Numbered from the stretch's first letter, positions 32,219 through 42,938 are shown. The stretch: DNA of 64,000 nucleotides from Saccharopolyspora oryzae (GCF_027853915.1 NZ_JAQGLA010000005.1:124001-188000); one strand, 5' to 3'. Notes: generated from the sequence alone by a model not told the origin. Made by a program: numbers and translations.

Positions 32219-34008
32219 CGGGCGAAGCGCTGCTGGACCGCGCCCGTGCGCTGCTGATCCGCACGATGACCTTCTACCGCGACGACCCGCGCACGTCGAC
32301 CTGGCTGCGCGGGCGGCTGGAACGGCTCGACCAACCGCTGCGCATCGCCGTCAGCGGGCGGGTCAAGGCAGGCAAGTCGACGCTGATCAACGCGCTGGTC
32401 GGCGCCGAGCTCGCCCCCACCGACGCCGAGGAGCGCACCCAGGTCAGCACGTTCTACCAGTACGGGCCCGAGCCGAAGATCCTGATCCACACCCCGCACG
32501 GCGCGGTGCAGAACGTCCCGGTGTCCACATTGGACGCGTGCACCATCCGCGACCTGCAGCACTGGCGGCCCGACGAGGTCTCCCGGCTGGTGATCGAATC
32601 GCCCACCCCGGGTCTGCAGGCGATCACCCTGATCGAGACGCCGGGCGTGGCCTCGGCCGCGGTGCAGGAGACCGGGCGATCAGCGCTGGCGCAGATCCTG
32701 TCCGAGGCCGACGCCGTGCTGTACCTGACGCGCTACCCGCGGCAGACGGACCTGCAGTTCCTGCAGTCGGTCAACGAGCTGCAAACCGCCCGCAGCGTCC
32801 CGATCAGCACGATCGTCGCGTTCTCCCGCGCCGACGAAACCGGCAGCGGCGGACCGGAAGCGCTGCAAGCCGCCGAGCGGATCGCCGAGCGCTACCGCAA
32901 CGACCCGACCCTGCGCTCGTTCGCGCAACACCTGATCCCGGTGGTCGGCCTGCTCGGGCAGGCGGTGGCGACGATGACCGACGAGGAGTTCACCGCGCTG
33001 GGCAACCTCGCCCGGCTGTCCCAGAACGACCTGGAAGCGCTGCTGCTGTCCGCGGACCGGTTCATCAACAGCAAGATCGAGTCGATTCCCGGGACCATCC
33101 GGCAGCAGCTGTTCGAGCGGTTCGGGCAGTTCGGCTTGGAGCGCGCGCTGACACTGCTGCGCAGCGGCACGACGGAGCCGAAGAAGCTGCGGTCGGCGCT
33201 GCTCGAGGAGAGCGGCCTGAACTCGCTGCACGAAACCGTGCACCAGCAGTTCGTGGAGCGCCAGGACGCGCTGCGCGCCCGCTCGGCGATGCTGGCGGTG
33301 GACATGGTGCTGCGCGCCAATCCCCGTCCCGGCGTGCAGCAGCTGCGCGGCGAGTTCGAGCGGCTGCTGGCCAACGCGCACGAGTGGAACGAGCTGCGGC
33401 TGCTGTCCGAGCTGGACTCCGGCCAGGTGCGCTTCGCGCGCCCGCTCCAGGCGGAGGCGAAGCGCCTCTTGGGCGCGTTCGGCACGAGCCCGCAGGAGCG
33501 GCTGGGCCGCGACGAAACGACGCTGACGGCGGACCTGGCCGGCGAAGCGGCAGCGGCGTTGGCGCGCTGGCGCGTGCAGTCGGTGAACCCGCTGCACGAC
33601 CGCATTCACCGCGAAGCGGTCCGCACGGTCCTGCGCAGCTGCGAACGCCTGATCGTCAACCAGGCCGCACAACCCGCCCAAGCGGCTCAGGCGGCCCAGC
33701 CGCAGGCGGCTCAAGCTCAGGCGGCCCAGCCACACGCCGCGCAGCCACACGCCGCTCAACCGCAGGCGGCTCAACCGCAGGCGGCTCAACCGCAGGCGGC
33801 GCAGCATCAACCCACGCAGGCCGCACAACCCCAGCAGGGTCGGCGCGCCCGATCCGCGCCTTCCCAGGACGCCCAGTCCTACCCCCGGCCAGGACAAACG
33901 CAGATAGTCCAGCCCCGCAGCGAACCCCGGCAAGGCCGTCGCCGCCGCGAAGAGCACCAAGCCCCCCAAGGCGGTCCAGACTCCCCAGGGGCCCACTCGC
34001 GCCACTGA
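32215..34008 (+). CDS. iniC: Dynamin-like GTPase IniC with Ala/Gln/Pro repeat tail
   Basis: The 597-residue product is the second dynamin-like protein. G1 is G48-RVKAGKS55, the switch region is EERTQVSTFYQYG, G3 is E141-TPGV (Glu in place of the usual Asp) and G4 is FSRAD. After about 265 residues of GTPase domain come helical stalk segments. It has no obvious hydrophobic paddle, unlike IniA, so a heteromer is plausible. The last 110 residues form a tail of about ten AQPQA/AQPHA repeats, then a basic Arg-rich end, a feature not seen in textbook IniC. It is translationally coupled to iniA. Confidence 0.88.
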   Translation: MTGEALLDRARALLIRTMTFYRDDPRTSTWLRGRLERLDQPLRIAVSGRVKAGKSTLINALVGAELAPTDAEERTQVSTFYQYGPEPKILIHTPHGAVQNVPVSTLDACTIRDLQHWRPDEVSRLVIESPTPGLQAITLIETPGVASAAVQETGRSALAQILSEADAVLYLTRYPRQTDLQFLQSVNELQTARSVPISTIVAFSRADETGSGGPEALQAAERIAERYRNDPTLRSFAQHLIPVVGLLGQAVATMTDEEFTALGNLARLSQNDLEALLLSADRFINSKIESIPGTIRQQLFERFGQFGLERALTLLRSGTTEPKKLRSALLEESGLNSLHETVHQQFVERQDALRARSAMLAVDMVLRANPRPGVQQLRGEFERLLANAHEWNELRLLSELDSGQVRFARPLQAEAKRLLGAFGTSPQERLGRDETTLTADLAGEAAAALARWRVQSVNPLHDRIHREAVRTVLRSCERLIVNQAAQPAQAAQAAQPQAAQAQAAQPHAAQPHAAQPQAAQPQAAQPQAAQHQPTQAAQPQQGRRARSAPSQDAQSYPRPGQTQIVQPRSEPRQGRRRREEHQAPQGGPDSPGAHSRH

Positions 34009-34089
34009 TCATCCACAGTGGACTCATCTGCACCGGCTCCCGGATTTCCCGGCGGTCACCGCCGGGAGCGATCGACCGAAAAGCAAGGA

Positions 34090-34116
34090 GGCCTGGAAGT
34101 CGGGGGCTTCCAGGCC
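34090..34116. terminator. Terminator after iniC
   Basis: GGCCTGGAAG pairs perfectly with CTTCCAGGCC around TCGGGGG. A separate perfect palindrome, CCCGGCGGT-C-ACCGCCGGG, lies at 34048-34066. Both lie between iniC and the convergent kinase gene. Confidence 0.7.
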
Positions 34117-34241
34117 TTCGTGCGTGGTGGTTGCCGCAGTCAGCAGCTGGTCATCAGTATCGCACGAACACTCTGGAATGAGTCAAGAAAAATGCGGAGT
34201 GGCGCTCGGCTCACCCGGTCGGCGGCGTGCACCGCTCCGGA

Positions 34242-35717
34242 TCAAAGGGGCAGGTCGCGGATGGTTTCGTGGAGGCGCTCGACCAGTGGTCGCCGCCTCG
34301 CCATCAGGCGGGCCGCCTCCGGGTTCGGAGTGGCCTTGCCTTCCGGCACCACGAGTTCGGCGGCTCGCTCCAGCGAGTCGAACTCACCGAGGGCTCGCCA
34401 GGCGAGCAGCACCGCGCCGAGACCGGAGCCGCCGCTGCCCTCCGCCAGGTCCAGCTCGATGTCGAGCGCCGAGGCGATGGCGTCCGCCCAGACCCGGCTC
34501 CGGAAGCCGCCGCCGGTGGCCCGCACCGCGTGCACATCCGCCCCGGAGTCGCGCACCGCGTCGAGCACCAGCGCGAGCTGCTGCGCCACGCCCTCGATGA
34601 CCGCGCGGGTCATCTGGGCGCGTCCGTGCGAGCGCCGCAGCCCCAGGAACGAGCCGGTCAGGCCCGGTTCCCACCACGGCGCGCGCTCGCCGAGCAGGTA
34701 CGGCAGGGCGATCAGCCCTTCCGCACCGGGCGGCACGGCTGCGGCTTCGTCGAGCAGGTCCGCCACGTCCACGCCGAACGCCTCGGACGCCCACTGCGCC
34801 GCGACACCGCCGTTGCTCACGGCTCCGCCGATCACCCACAGCCCGTCGGCCAGCGCGTAGCTGAACGTCCGGCACCGCTCGTCCACGCCCGGCTTGTCGC
34901 GGGTCACGCGTAGCGCCCCGCTGGTTCCCAGCGACAGCGCAGCCACGCCCGGGTTCACCGCGCCGACCCCGAGGTTGGCCAGCGGACCGTCACCGCCGCC
35001 GAGCACGACCGGCAGCCCCTCCGGCAGCCCAACAGCCTTCGCGACCTGCGAACTCAGCGGCATGGTCGTCGTCGGCGAGTGGATCTCCGGCAGCTGTTCG
35101 GCGCGGATGCCCGCGACCGCCAGCGCCGGCTCGTGCCACTGCAGCGTGGACATGTTCTGCAGTCCGCTGCCCGAGCTCAGCGAGTACTCGGTGACGAGTT
35201 CCCCGACGAAGTCCGCGACGACGAAGTCCTTCAGCGCGCACCAGCGCACCACGTCACGGGTCAGGTCAGGGCGGCTCCCGGTCAGCCAGGCCAGCTTCAC
35301 CATGACCGACTGGGTGTGGACCGGAGTCCCGGTCGCCCGGTGCAGCGCGGCGGACGCCTCGTGGTCGGACCGGATCCGCGCCGCGACCTCGGCCGCGCGG
35401 GTGTCCGCCCAGTTGAACGCCGGCGTTGCCGGAGCGCCGGACGAGTCGAGCCCGACCAGCGTGTGCATCGCCGTGCTGAACGACAGCCCGGCCACCTCGT
35501 GCCCGTGCTCGTTCACCCAAGCCACGCACTCGGCCAACGCCTCGATCGCGGCGTCCCGCACCTGCACCGCGTCCTGCGTCGCCTCACCGGGCTCGTCGGT
35601 CCGCAGCGGGTACCCGCGCTCGGTGTGGTGCAGCACGCGAGCATCGACACCCGCCGCGACGACCTTCGTCGCCGTGGTGCCGAGATCGATGCCGAGAACA
35701 ACCGGGGCAGAGCTCAT
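34242..35717 (-). CDS. FGGY-family carbohydrate kinase, probable gluconokinase
   Basis: The 491-residue protein has the FGGY kinase layout: GIDLGTTATKVVAAG (phosphate-binding loop), STAMHTLVGLD, GGGDGPLANLGVGA and a C-terminal ATGGGFRSRVWADAIA ATP-binding segment. The D-L-G-T-T-x-x-K-V start, the LSFSTAMH strand and the FNWADTRA segment are most like bacterial gluconate kinases (GntK-type FGGY); xylulokinase is the main alternative. It phosphorylates the sugar for the pentose phosphate pathway. No transporter or GntR regulator is adjacent. Confidence 0.85.
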   Translation of the reverse strand: MSSAPVVLGIDLGTTATKVVAAGVDARVLHHTERGYPLRTDEPGEATQDAVQVRDAAIEALAECVAWVNEHGHEVAGLSFSTAMHTLVGLDSSGAPATPAFNWADTRAAEVAARIRSDHEASAALHRATGTPVHTQSVMVKLAWLTGSRPDLTRDVVRWCALKDFVVADFVGELVTEYSLSSGSGLQNMSTLQWHEPALAVAGIRAEQLPEIHSPTTTMPLSSQVAKAVGLPEGLPVVLGGGDGPLANLGVGAVNPGVAALSLGTSGALRVTRDKPGVDERCRTFSYALADGLWVIGGAVSNGGVAAQWASEAFGVDVADLLDEAAAVPPGAEGLIALPYLLGERAPWWEPGLTGSFLGLRRSHGRAQMTRAVIEGVAQQLALVLDAVRDSGADVHAVRATGGGFRSRVWADAIASALDIELDLAEGSGGSGLGAVLLAWRALGEFDSLERAAELVVPEGKATPNPEAARLMARRRPLVERLHETIRDLPL

Positions 35718-36076
35718 GCCCCCAACCTATCCGCCGATCCGACCAGCCAGTGCGCTCAGGGCACCGAGAAGCCGTCCAGCTCAGGGCCAATCCGCACCGG
35801 ACCGGCCGCGACCCCGCACAGCAATGCGTTGAACGTCACCCACGAACCACCTCCCCCCGAGCCCCATCCGCTGATTCCGCCCACCAGTACTGCCCTCTCC
35901 ACTCAGCACTCCTCCCTGCGGTTCGCGATGGCGAGCCGCGAATTCGTCCGAGATCAACGAGTTCCACGCGACGTTGTCCACGGGTCCACTGTGGCGAGAG
36001 GGGCGGTGCGGGTTCAAGGAGAATTGGACTTGAACACACGTTCGAATGAACCTTGAATCCGTTGTGGCGCAAGAAA
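35718..36076. other. Intergenic stretch without a convincing gene
   Basis: About 360 bases between the kinase start and the asd terminator hold no frame with a good start and codon use. The one local structure is GTTCAAG-GAGAATTGGA-CTTGAAC near 36011-36034, with a further CCTTGAA at about 36049. It probably contains the kinase promoter. Confidence 0.5.
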
Positions 36077-36114
36077 AGGCGCCTCCCTCCCGGGACACCG
36101 GGAAGGAGGCGCCT
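36077..36114 (-). terminator. Terminator of the lysC-asd operon
   Basis: AGGCGCCTCC pairs perfectly with GGAGGCGCCT, with an inner CCCGG/CCGGG stem. It lies 15 bases after the asd stop and is followed on the minus strand by TTTTCTTG. Confidence 0.85.
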
Positions 36115-36129
36115 CGAACGCTCCAGCGG

Positions 36130-37181
36130 TTACTTCGCGAGGGTTTCGGCGATCTCGTAGGTGTTGAGCGCCGCGCCCTTGCGGAGGTTGTCACCGCAGA
36201 CGAAGAAGTCCAGCGTGTTCGGGAAGTCCAGCGCCTGGCGGACGCGACCCACGTAGGTCGGATCCTCGCCGACGACCTCGGCCGGGGTCGGGAAGACGCC
36301 GTTGTCGTGGTCGTCCTGCAGGACGATCGTCGGCTGGGCCTCGAACACCCGGTGCGCCTGCTCGACGGTCACCTCGCGCTCGAAGGTGGCGTGCACCGCC
36401 AGCGAGTGCGTGGTCACGACCGGCACGCGGACGCAGGTCGCGGAGACCTTCAGCTCCGGGATGCCCAGGATCTTGCGGGACTCGTTGCGGACCTTCAGCT
36501 CCTCCGAGGTCCAGCCGTCGTCCTTGCGCGAACCCGCCCACGGCACCACGTTCAGCGCCAGCGGCGCCTTGAACGGCGTCTCCGCCGGCAGGCCGGCCGC
36601 GGCCAGCGCCTCGGCGACGTCACCGGCGCGCGCCCCGACGCCCTTGCCCGCCACCGCGGCGATCTCCGCCTGCAGCCGGTCGATGCCTTCCTGACCAGCA
36701 CCGGAAGCGGCCTGGTAGGAGGAGACGACCAGCTCGCGCAGGCCGAACTCGCGGTGCAGCGCGCCCAGCGCGGCCATCATCGACAGCGTGGTGCAGTTGG
36801 GGTTGGCGATGATGCCCTTCGGGCGGTCCGCGGCCTTGTCGGCGTTTACCTCGGGCACCACCAGCGGCACGTCGGGGTCCATCCGGAACGCACCCGAGTT
36901 GTCCACCGCGATCGCGCCGCGCTCAGCCGCCACCGGCGCCCACTGCGCGGAGACCTCGTCCGGCACGTCGAACAGCGCGATGTCCACGCCGTCGAACGCC
37001 TCCGGCGCGAGCTCCACGACGGTGTGCTCCTCGCCGCGCACGGTGATCTTCTTGCCCGCCGATCGGGCGGAGGCGATCAACCGGATCTCGCCCCACGGCA
37101 CCGATTCCCGGTTGTTGATGATGTCGATCATCACGGTGCCGACCGCGCCGGTCGCACCCACGATTGCCAACGTCGGTGCCA

Positions 37182-37182
<1 letters not shown>
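36130..37182 (-). CDS. asd: Aspartate-semialdehyde dehydrogenase
   Basis: The 350-residue enzyme reduces aspartyl phosphate to aspartate semialdehyde with NADPH, the second step to lysine, threonine and methionine and to diaminopimelate for the cell wall. It has the NADP loop [25 protein letters not shown], the catalytic cysteine in [13 protein letters not shown], the YQAASGAGQ segment and the substrate-binding [13 protein letters not shown]. Length is normal. ATG 37182 overlaps the lysC stop (TGATG), so the two are coupled. The same operon order is standard in actinobacteria. Confidence 0.96.
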
Positions 37183-38450
<1,268 letters not shown>

Positions 38451-38726
38451 GTGAAACAAACCTCCTCGACCGCTGCGGTCGTCCCGGGCACGGGTTGTCC
38501 CCGCACTGACACCGGTGGCGAAGAGCGCCGACGCACCACGAAGGGCGCGCGGAATGCCCCAGCGACCCACAGCAGTCGGGCAGCGTCGGCCGGACCGGCC
38601 GAAACGGCCTTCTAGCAGGTCGCTCCGCTGCCGGATTAGCCTACCGAACCGATACCGCCCGACCCCAGCCCCAGCCTCCGCCACTACGCTGTGAACCTCG
38701 ATTGTCGACAAGCGCGGAGGACTGGG

Positions 38727-39968
38727 TTGTCCACCACTCCAGGTGCGATCGAGCCACCCAGGGGAGATTTCGGAAACAGCACCGCTACCCAGCGGAAACA
38801 ATCCGGATTCAGGTCCCTGGATCGACTGTTGGACAGCTCACCCCGGCAGCGCCGGCTGATCATCGCCGCCGCGCCGGCTGTGGTTTACCTCGCAATTCGG
38901 CTGATCGGCCTGCTGGTGCTCGCCTGGCTGTCCGCGGCCAACGACGAGGCCCTCCTCGACAACCTGCGCGCGTGGGACGGGCAGTGGTACCTCGAGATCG
39001 CCCAGCACGGTTACGGCGGCGTCGACCCGAGCATGGTCGACGGGTTCGGCAACCGCTATCCGGAGACGCCGCTGGCGTTCTTCCCCGGCTACCCGCTGCT
39101 GATCATGGCGTTCGCGCTGATCCCGGGGGTCACCGCGACCGGCGGCGCGATCATCGCGAGCCTGGCCTGCGGGGTCGCCGCGGCCTACGGGCTGGCGCGG
39201 CTGGGACGGCGGCTCGGCGGGTCCGACGGGGTCGGGCTGCTGCTGGTGGTCCTGTTCGCGGCGGCGCCGATGTCGGTGGTGCTGTCGATGGCCTACTCGG
39301 AGGCGCTGTTCTGCGCCTTGGCGATCTGGGCGCTGATCGGCGTCATCGAGCGGAACTGGCTGCTGGCGGGGCTGTGCTGCGCCGCGTCCGGCCTGGTGCG
39401 GCCGACCGCCGCCGCGCTGGTCGGCGTGGTCGGGCTCGCCGCGCTGATCGCGATCGTGCAGCGCAAGGACACCTGGCGGCCGTGGCTGGCGTTGCTGCTC
39501 GCGCCGAGCGGGATGCTGCTCTACATCGGCTGGGTCGGCGTGCAGACCAGCAGCTTGACCGGGTACTTCGCGCTCCAGCAGCGCGGCTGGTCGTCGCACT
39601 TCGACGGCGGGGTCGTCACCGCGAAATTCGTCCTCGAATCGCTGACCACGGACAAGTCGGTCTTCGAGACGTTCACGACGTGGATCGTGCTGACCGCCGT
39701 GGTGCTGCTGGTGCTGCTCCTGCGCAGCCGGGTGCCGTGGCCGCTGCTGCTGTTCGCCGCCGCGGTGCTGGTGCTGGACCTGGGTTCGGACGGCTTGATG
39801 TACTCCAAGGTCCGCCTGATGCTGCCGGCGTTCCCGCTGCTCATCCCGGTCGCGATCGGCCTCTCGCGGCGCCGGATGAGCACGGCGGTGACGACCGCGG
39901 TCCTGATCGTCTTCTTCGGCTCCTGGTTCGGCGCCTACTCCCTCACCGCCTGGCAGTACGCGATCTGA
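38727..39968 (+). CDS. Polytopic mannosyltransferase-like membrane protein (PIG-V type)
   Basis: The 413-residue protein has about ten membrane helices. The first large loop holds [17 protein letters not shown] with the W-D-x-x-x-Y-x-x-I-A segment typical of GT-C PIG-V/mannosyltransferases, and [12 protein letters not shown] (F-F-P-x-Y-P) follows. [11 protein letters not shown] is the usual S-x-x-R-P-x-x helix. These enzymes transfer mannose from a polyprenyl phosphate donor outside the membrane. TTG 38727 is chosen because GGAGG stands six bases before it; GTG 38691 is an alternative. It is divergent from lysC. Confidence 0.82.
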   Translation: MSTTPGAIEPPRGDFGNSTATQRKQSGFRSLDRLLDSSPRQRRLIIAAAPAVVYLAIRLIGLLVLAWLSAANDEALLDNLRAWDGQWYLEIAQHGYGGVDPSMVDGFGNRYPETPLAFFPGYPLLIMAFALIPGVTATGGAIIASLACGVAAAYGLARLGRRLGGSDGVGLLLVVLFAAAPMSVVLSMAYSEALFCALAIWALIGVIERNWLLAGLCCAASGLVRPTAAALVGVVGLAALIAIVQRKDTWRPWLALLLAPSGMLLYIGWVGVQTSSLTGYFALQQRGWSSHFDGGVVTAKFVLESLTTDKSVFETFTTWIVLTAVVLLVLLLRSRVPWPLLLFAAAVLVLDLGSDGLMYSKVRLMLPAFPLLIPVAIGLSRRRMSTAVTTAVLIVFFGSWFGAYSLTAWQYAI

Positions 39969-40030
39969 CAGCGGTGGACAGCAGGGGCCGGGAACGCGAG
40001 ACTCGCGGGCGACAACCCCGGGAGGTGGCC

Positions 40031-40654
40031 GTGACCGCTGAGGAGTACGCGCTGGAGGTTCCGGCGAGCAAGCCCGCGGAGACTTCCGTGCCGGTGCACC
40101 CGCTGCTGGCCGAGCGCTGGAGCCCGCGCGCGCTGGATCCGTCGACGGCGTTGACCGACGAGCAGTTCACCGCGCTGTTCGAGGCGGCCCGGTGGGCTCC
40201 GTCGTGGGGCAACACCCAGCCCGCGCGCTACATCGCGGCGCGTCGCGGCGAGCCGACCTTCGACCGGATCCACGGCACGCTGTCGCGCGGGAACAAGGGC
40301 TGGACCAGCAACGCCGCCGCGTTGGCGATCGGCGTGGCCCGGGTGGTCGACGAGGACGGCGAGCCGATGCCCTACGGCGAGTACGGCCTGGCCCTGGCCA
40401 CCGAGAACCTGGTGCTGCAGGCCGTGGCCGAGGGGCTCTACGGGCACCAGATGGCCGGGTTCGACCGGGACGCGGCGCGCGCCGAGTTCGGCATCCCGGC
40501 CGAGTTCGAGCCGATCGTCGCGGTCGCGGTCGGCGCCCTCGGAACGCTGGAGGGCATGCCCGAGCGGCTCCAGGAGAAGGAGCTCCGCCAGCGCATCCGC
40601 AAGCCGCTGGACGAGCTGGTCTTCACCGACACCTGGGGCCAGCCGCTGTTCTGA
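40031..40654 (+). CDS. Nitroreductase-family flavoprotein
   Basis: The 207-residue protein has the nitroreductase FMN-binding start ERWSPRALDPS (R-x-S-x-R), ARWAPSWGNTQPARYIAA (A-P-S-x-x-N-x-Q-P/W) and the second half YGLALATENLVLQAVAEGLYGHQMAGF with GVGALGTL-like strand VAVGALGTL. These enzymes reduce nitro, quinone or enal groups with NAD(P)H, or dehalogenate. GTG 40031 follows GGAGG by five bases. It lies 62 bases after the mannosyltransferase gene; there is no clear functional link. Confidence 0.9.
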   Translation: MTAEEYALEVPASKPAETSVPVHPLLAERWSPRALDPSTALTDEQFTALFEAARWAPSWGNTQPARYIAARRGEPTFDRIHGTLSRGNKGWTSNAAALAIGVARVVDEDGEPMPYGEYGLALATENLVLQAVAEGLYGHQMAGFDRDAARAEFGIPAEFEPIVAVAVGALGTLEGMPERLQEKELRQRIRKPLDELVFTDTWGQPLF

Positions 40655-40681
40655 CTCAGCCGGCGGCGAGGGGTGTCGAAG

Positions 40682-40780
40682 TTGAGCAACGAAAATGGTT
40701 CCGGCGCAAGCTTTCTCGGCCTGGGCGAGATGGGCGCAGCGGTCGTCGACGCGGTCTGGAGCATCAAGGATCCGAGCTGA
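40682..40780 (+). pseudogene. Remnant of an NAD(P)-dependent dehydrogenase (N-terminus only)
   Basis: A 32-codon frame (TTG 40682 to TGA 40778-40780) starts behind AGGGG and reads SNENGSGASFLGLGEMGAAV, then VDAVWSIKDPS. The F-L-G-L-G-x-M-G-A/x-A motif is the dinucleotide-binding loop at the N-terminus of 6-phosphogluconate dehydrogenase-like proteins (3-hydroxyisobutyrate dehydrogenase or imine reductase type), which are about 290 residues long. The rest is gone and a family I hairpin follows 12 bases later, so this is probably a deletion remnant rather than a working micro-gene. Confidence 0.5.
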
Positions 40781-40791
40781 TCAGAGCACCT

Positions 40792-40821
40792 CCGTTCGTG
40801 AGCGAGAACGCTCACGAACGG
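40792..40821. repeat. Family I-like short palindrome, copy h
   Basis: CCGTTCGTGAGCG pairs perfectly with CGCTCACGAACGG around AGAA. It keeps the CGTGAGC ends but lacks the TTTGGG stem and CATAGC loop. Confidence 0.65.
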
Positions 40822-40859
40822 ATGGGCGGCCAGGGCCTCGCCGGTTATGGTGTCGGGCC

Positions 40860-41183
40860 ATGAGGGCTGATGCGGTGCGAGGACACCTCGACGGGCTGCT
40901 GCTCGCAGTGCTCGAATCCGGCCCGCTGCACGGCTACGCGATCATCACCGCTGTTCAGCGGCGCAGCGGCGGCGCGCTGGCCACGCGCACGGGCACGATC
41001 TACCCGGCGCTGAACCGGCTGGAACGGCTCGGGATGCTGCGCAGCAGCTGGCAGTCCATCGGCGAGCGGCGTCGACGCTGCTACGAGCTCACCGACTCCG
41101 GGCGCCGCGGCCTGGGAACCAAGCGGAGCGCGTGGTTCACCGGTGCGATCGGCTCGGTGCTCAACCCCGGGCGTGCGATATGA
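40860..41183 (+). CDS. PadR-family transcriptional regulator
   Basis: The 107-residue protein is a minimal PadR regulator: LLLAVLESGPLHGYAIITAVQRRSGGAL (winged helix, with L-x-x-G-P-x-H-G-Y), then RTGTIYPALNRLERLGML and a wing with RRRCYELTDSGRRGL. ATG 40860 lies eight bases after TATGGT, compatible with a leaderless start. It overlaps the following membrane-protein gene (ATGA). PadR regulators of this layout commonly pair with a HAAS/DUF1700-type membrane protein, as here. Confidence 0.92.
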   Translation: MRADAVRGHLDGLLLAVLESGPLHGYAIITAVQRRSGGALATRTGTIYPALNRLERLGMLRSSWQSIGERRRRCYELTDSGRRGLGTKRSAWFTGAIGSVLNPGRAI

Positions 41184-41824
41184 GCGACCGCGTGGAGCAG
41201 TACGTGGCGGAGCTGTCGGCGGCGCTGCGCGGCCCGGCGCGGGTCAAGTCGCGGATGGTCGACGAGATCCGCGATGGGCTCGCCGACACCATCGACGCGC
41301 AGACCAGCTGCGGCGTCCCGCACGAGCAGGCCGTCGACCGGGCGCTGCGCGAGTTCGGCACGGTCGACGAGATCGCGCCGAGCTGCCAGCAGGAGCTGAC
41401 GATCGCCCAGACCCGCCAGACCTCGACGAACCTGGTCATCGTCGTCGGATTCCTGATCACCGCAGGCCACCTGACCTGGACCACCGAGGACTGGGAACTC
41501 CCGACGACGGCGCAGCTCATGCTCGCCGTCGCGACGACGGCGGCAGCGCTGGCAGTGGGCGCCCTCGCCGCCACCGGTGTCCTGACCCGCTGGGTCCCCG
41601 TGCCGGAGGGCCTGCCGATGCTCGTGAGCTGGGCGTGCGGCACGGCCAGCGTGGCGATGCCGTTCGCCGCGGTGGTGCTGGCGCTGACGGCGCCGCTGCA
41701 CATCGCGTGGCCGTTGATCGCGGTGTCCTACGTGATCGCGATCGGCTCGCACGTGGTGCTGGCGCTGTCGGCCCGCGCCTGCCGCGAATGCGTCCGCCGC
41801 ACCGAACTCGAAACCTCCAGCTAG
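41180..41824 (+). CDS. PadR-linked membrane protein with permease-prefix (HAAS-like) domain
   Basis: The 214-residue protein starts with a soluble helical domain (RVEQYVAELSAAL...MVDEIRDGLADTIDA...GVPHEQAVDRALREFGTVDEIA), the permease-prefix/HAAS signature. Four membrane helices follow between residues 75 and 205. Genes of this type are coupled to PadR repressors in many Gram-positive bacteria; the protein is thought to act in sensing or as part of an envelope-stress response, but this is not established. It starts inside the padR stop codon region (ATGA), so the pair is a two-gene unit. Confidence 0.82.
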   Translation: MSDRVEQYVAELSAALRGPARVKSRMVDEIRDGLADTIDAQTSCGVPHEQAVDRALREFGTVDEIAPSCQQELTIAQTRQTSTNLVIVVGFLITAGHLTWTTEDWELPTTAQLMLAVATTAAALAVGALAATGVLTRWVPVPEGLPMLVSWACGTASVAMPFAAVVLALTAPLHIAWPLIAVSYVIAIGSHVVLALSARACRECVRRTELETSS

Positions 41825-41945
41825 GGCGACCCTCCCCCTGCCGGAGACGAGGACACGACCTGTCCTGCTCAGCTGGCATGGTCGTGCTGTTCGGTTCCTC
41901 GAATCCGAAGGGATCACCGTTGAAATCTCGCGGGGAGATCGCAGC

Positions 41946-42906
41946 ATGACCGTTCTCGACGCCCGCGCGCTCAACCGTGCGACGCTCGCCCGGCAGATGC
42001 TGCTCGACCGCTCCGACGCGCCGGTGCTCGATGCCGTCGCGCACCTCTGCGGCCTGCAGGCGCAGGAACCGCAGGAACCGTTCGTCGGGCTCTGGTCCCG
42101 GCTGCGCGGGTTCGACCCGGCGGTGCTCTCGGACCTGCTGGTCGAGCGGCACGTGGTCCGGACCCACCTGATGCGCCGGACCGTCCACCTCGTCACCGCC
42201 GACGACGATGCCGGAGCTCGCGCGGGCACTGGCCGACCGCTGGCCGGAACCCGGGACACGGGCGCTGGGAGAAGTGCTGGTCGCCGCCCTCATCCCGATG
42301 GTGCAGCTGCCACCGCGCGGGCTCTGGCGGCAGAAAGGAGCAGCGCGCAACCTCCCGGTCGCCTCCTGGCTCGGACGCGAGGTCGACCCGCTGCCCGAGA
42401 ACGGCTCCGATCCGGTCGGCGAGGCCCTGGTGCGGCGCTACCTCGCCGCGTTCGGTCCCGCGACATCGGCCGACCTGCGCGCTTGGTGCGGTCTGGCCGG
42501 GCTGCCGGGCGCGGTGTCCGCGATCCGCGAGGAGCTGATCTCCTTCCGCGACGAGCGGGGCCGAGAACTGCTGGACCTCCCCGACGCACCGCGCCCCGAT
42601 CCCAACACGCCCGCACCGGTCCGGTTCCTCCCGGCCTTCGACAACGCGATCCTCGGCTACCAGGACCGCAGCCGGATCATCGATGACGACCACCGCGGCC
42701 TGTCGGTCGCCGGCGAACGCGTCGTCCTGGTCGACGGGCGGGTCGCAGCGACCTGGAACGTCGTGGACGGAACCGTGAACGTCACCCCGCTGCACCGCTT
42801 TTCCCGAACCGACCGCACCGAAGTCGCCGAGCAGGGGCGGGAACTCGCGGCCTTCCTCTCCGACGGCGAGAACACCCGCGTCCGGATCGCCGCATCACCT
42901 CGCTGA
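41946..42906 (+). pseudogene. Winged-helix DNA-binding (HTH_42/AlkZ-like) gene broken by an internal deletion
   Basis: Two frames carry the two ends of one protein. From ATG 41946 the frame reads LNRATLARQMLLDRSDAPVL...LCGLQAQEPQEPFVGLWSRL...LMRRTVHLVTADD, the start of the winged-helix DNA-binding (HTH_42) family. From about 42208 a different frame continues PELARALADRWPEPGTRALG...IPMVQLPPRGLWRQ...FLPAFDNAILGYQDR, the family's second half. About 40-50 residues that normally lie between are missing, and the frame shifts by one, so the full-length product cannot be made. Intact members (360-390 residues) bind DNA and include AlkZ-type glycosylases. The 3' part could be translated alone from ATG 42208. 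Confidence 0.75.
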
Positions 42907-42938
42907 CCGGATTGGTGCTCCGCCGTCCGGCGCTGGGG

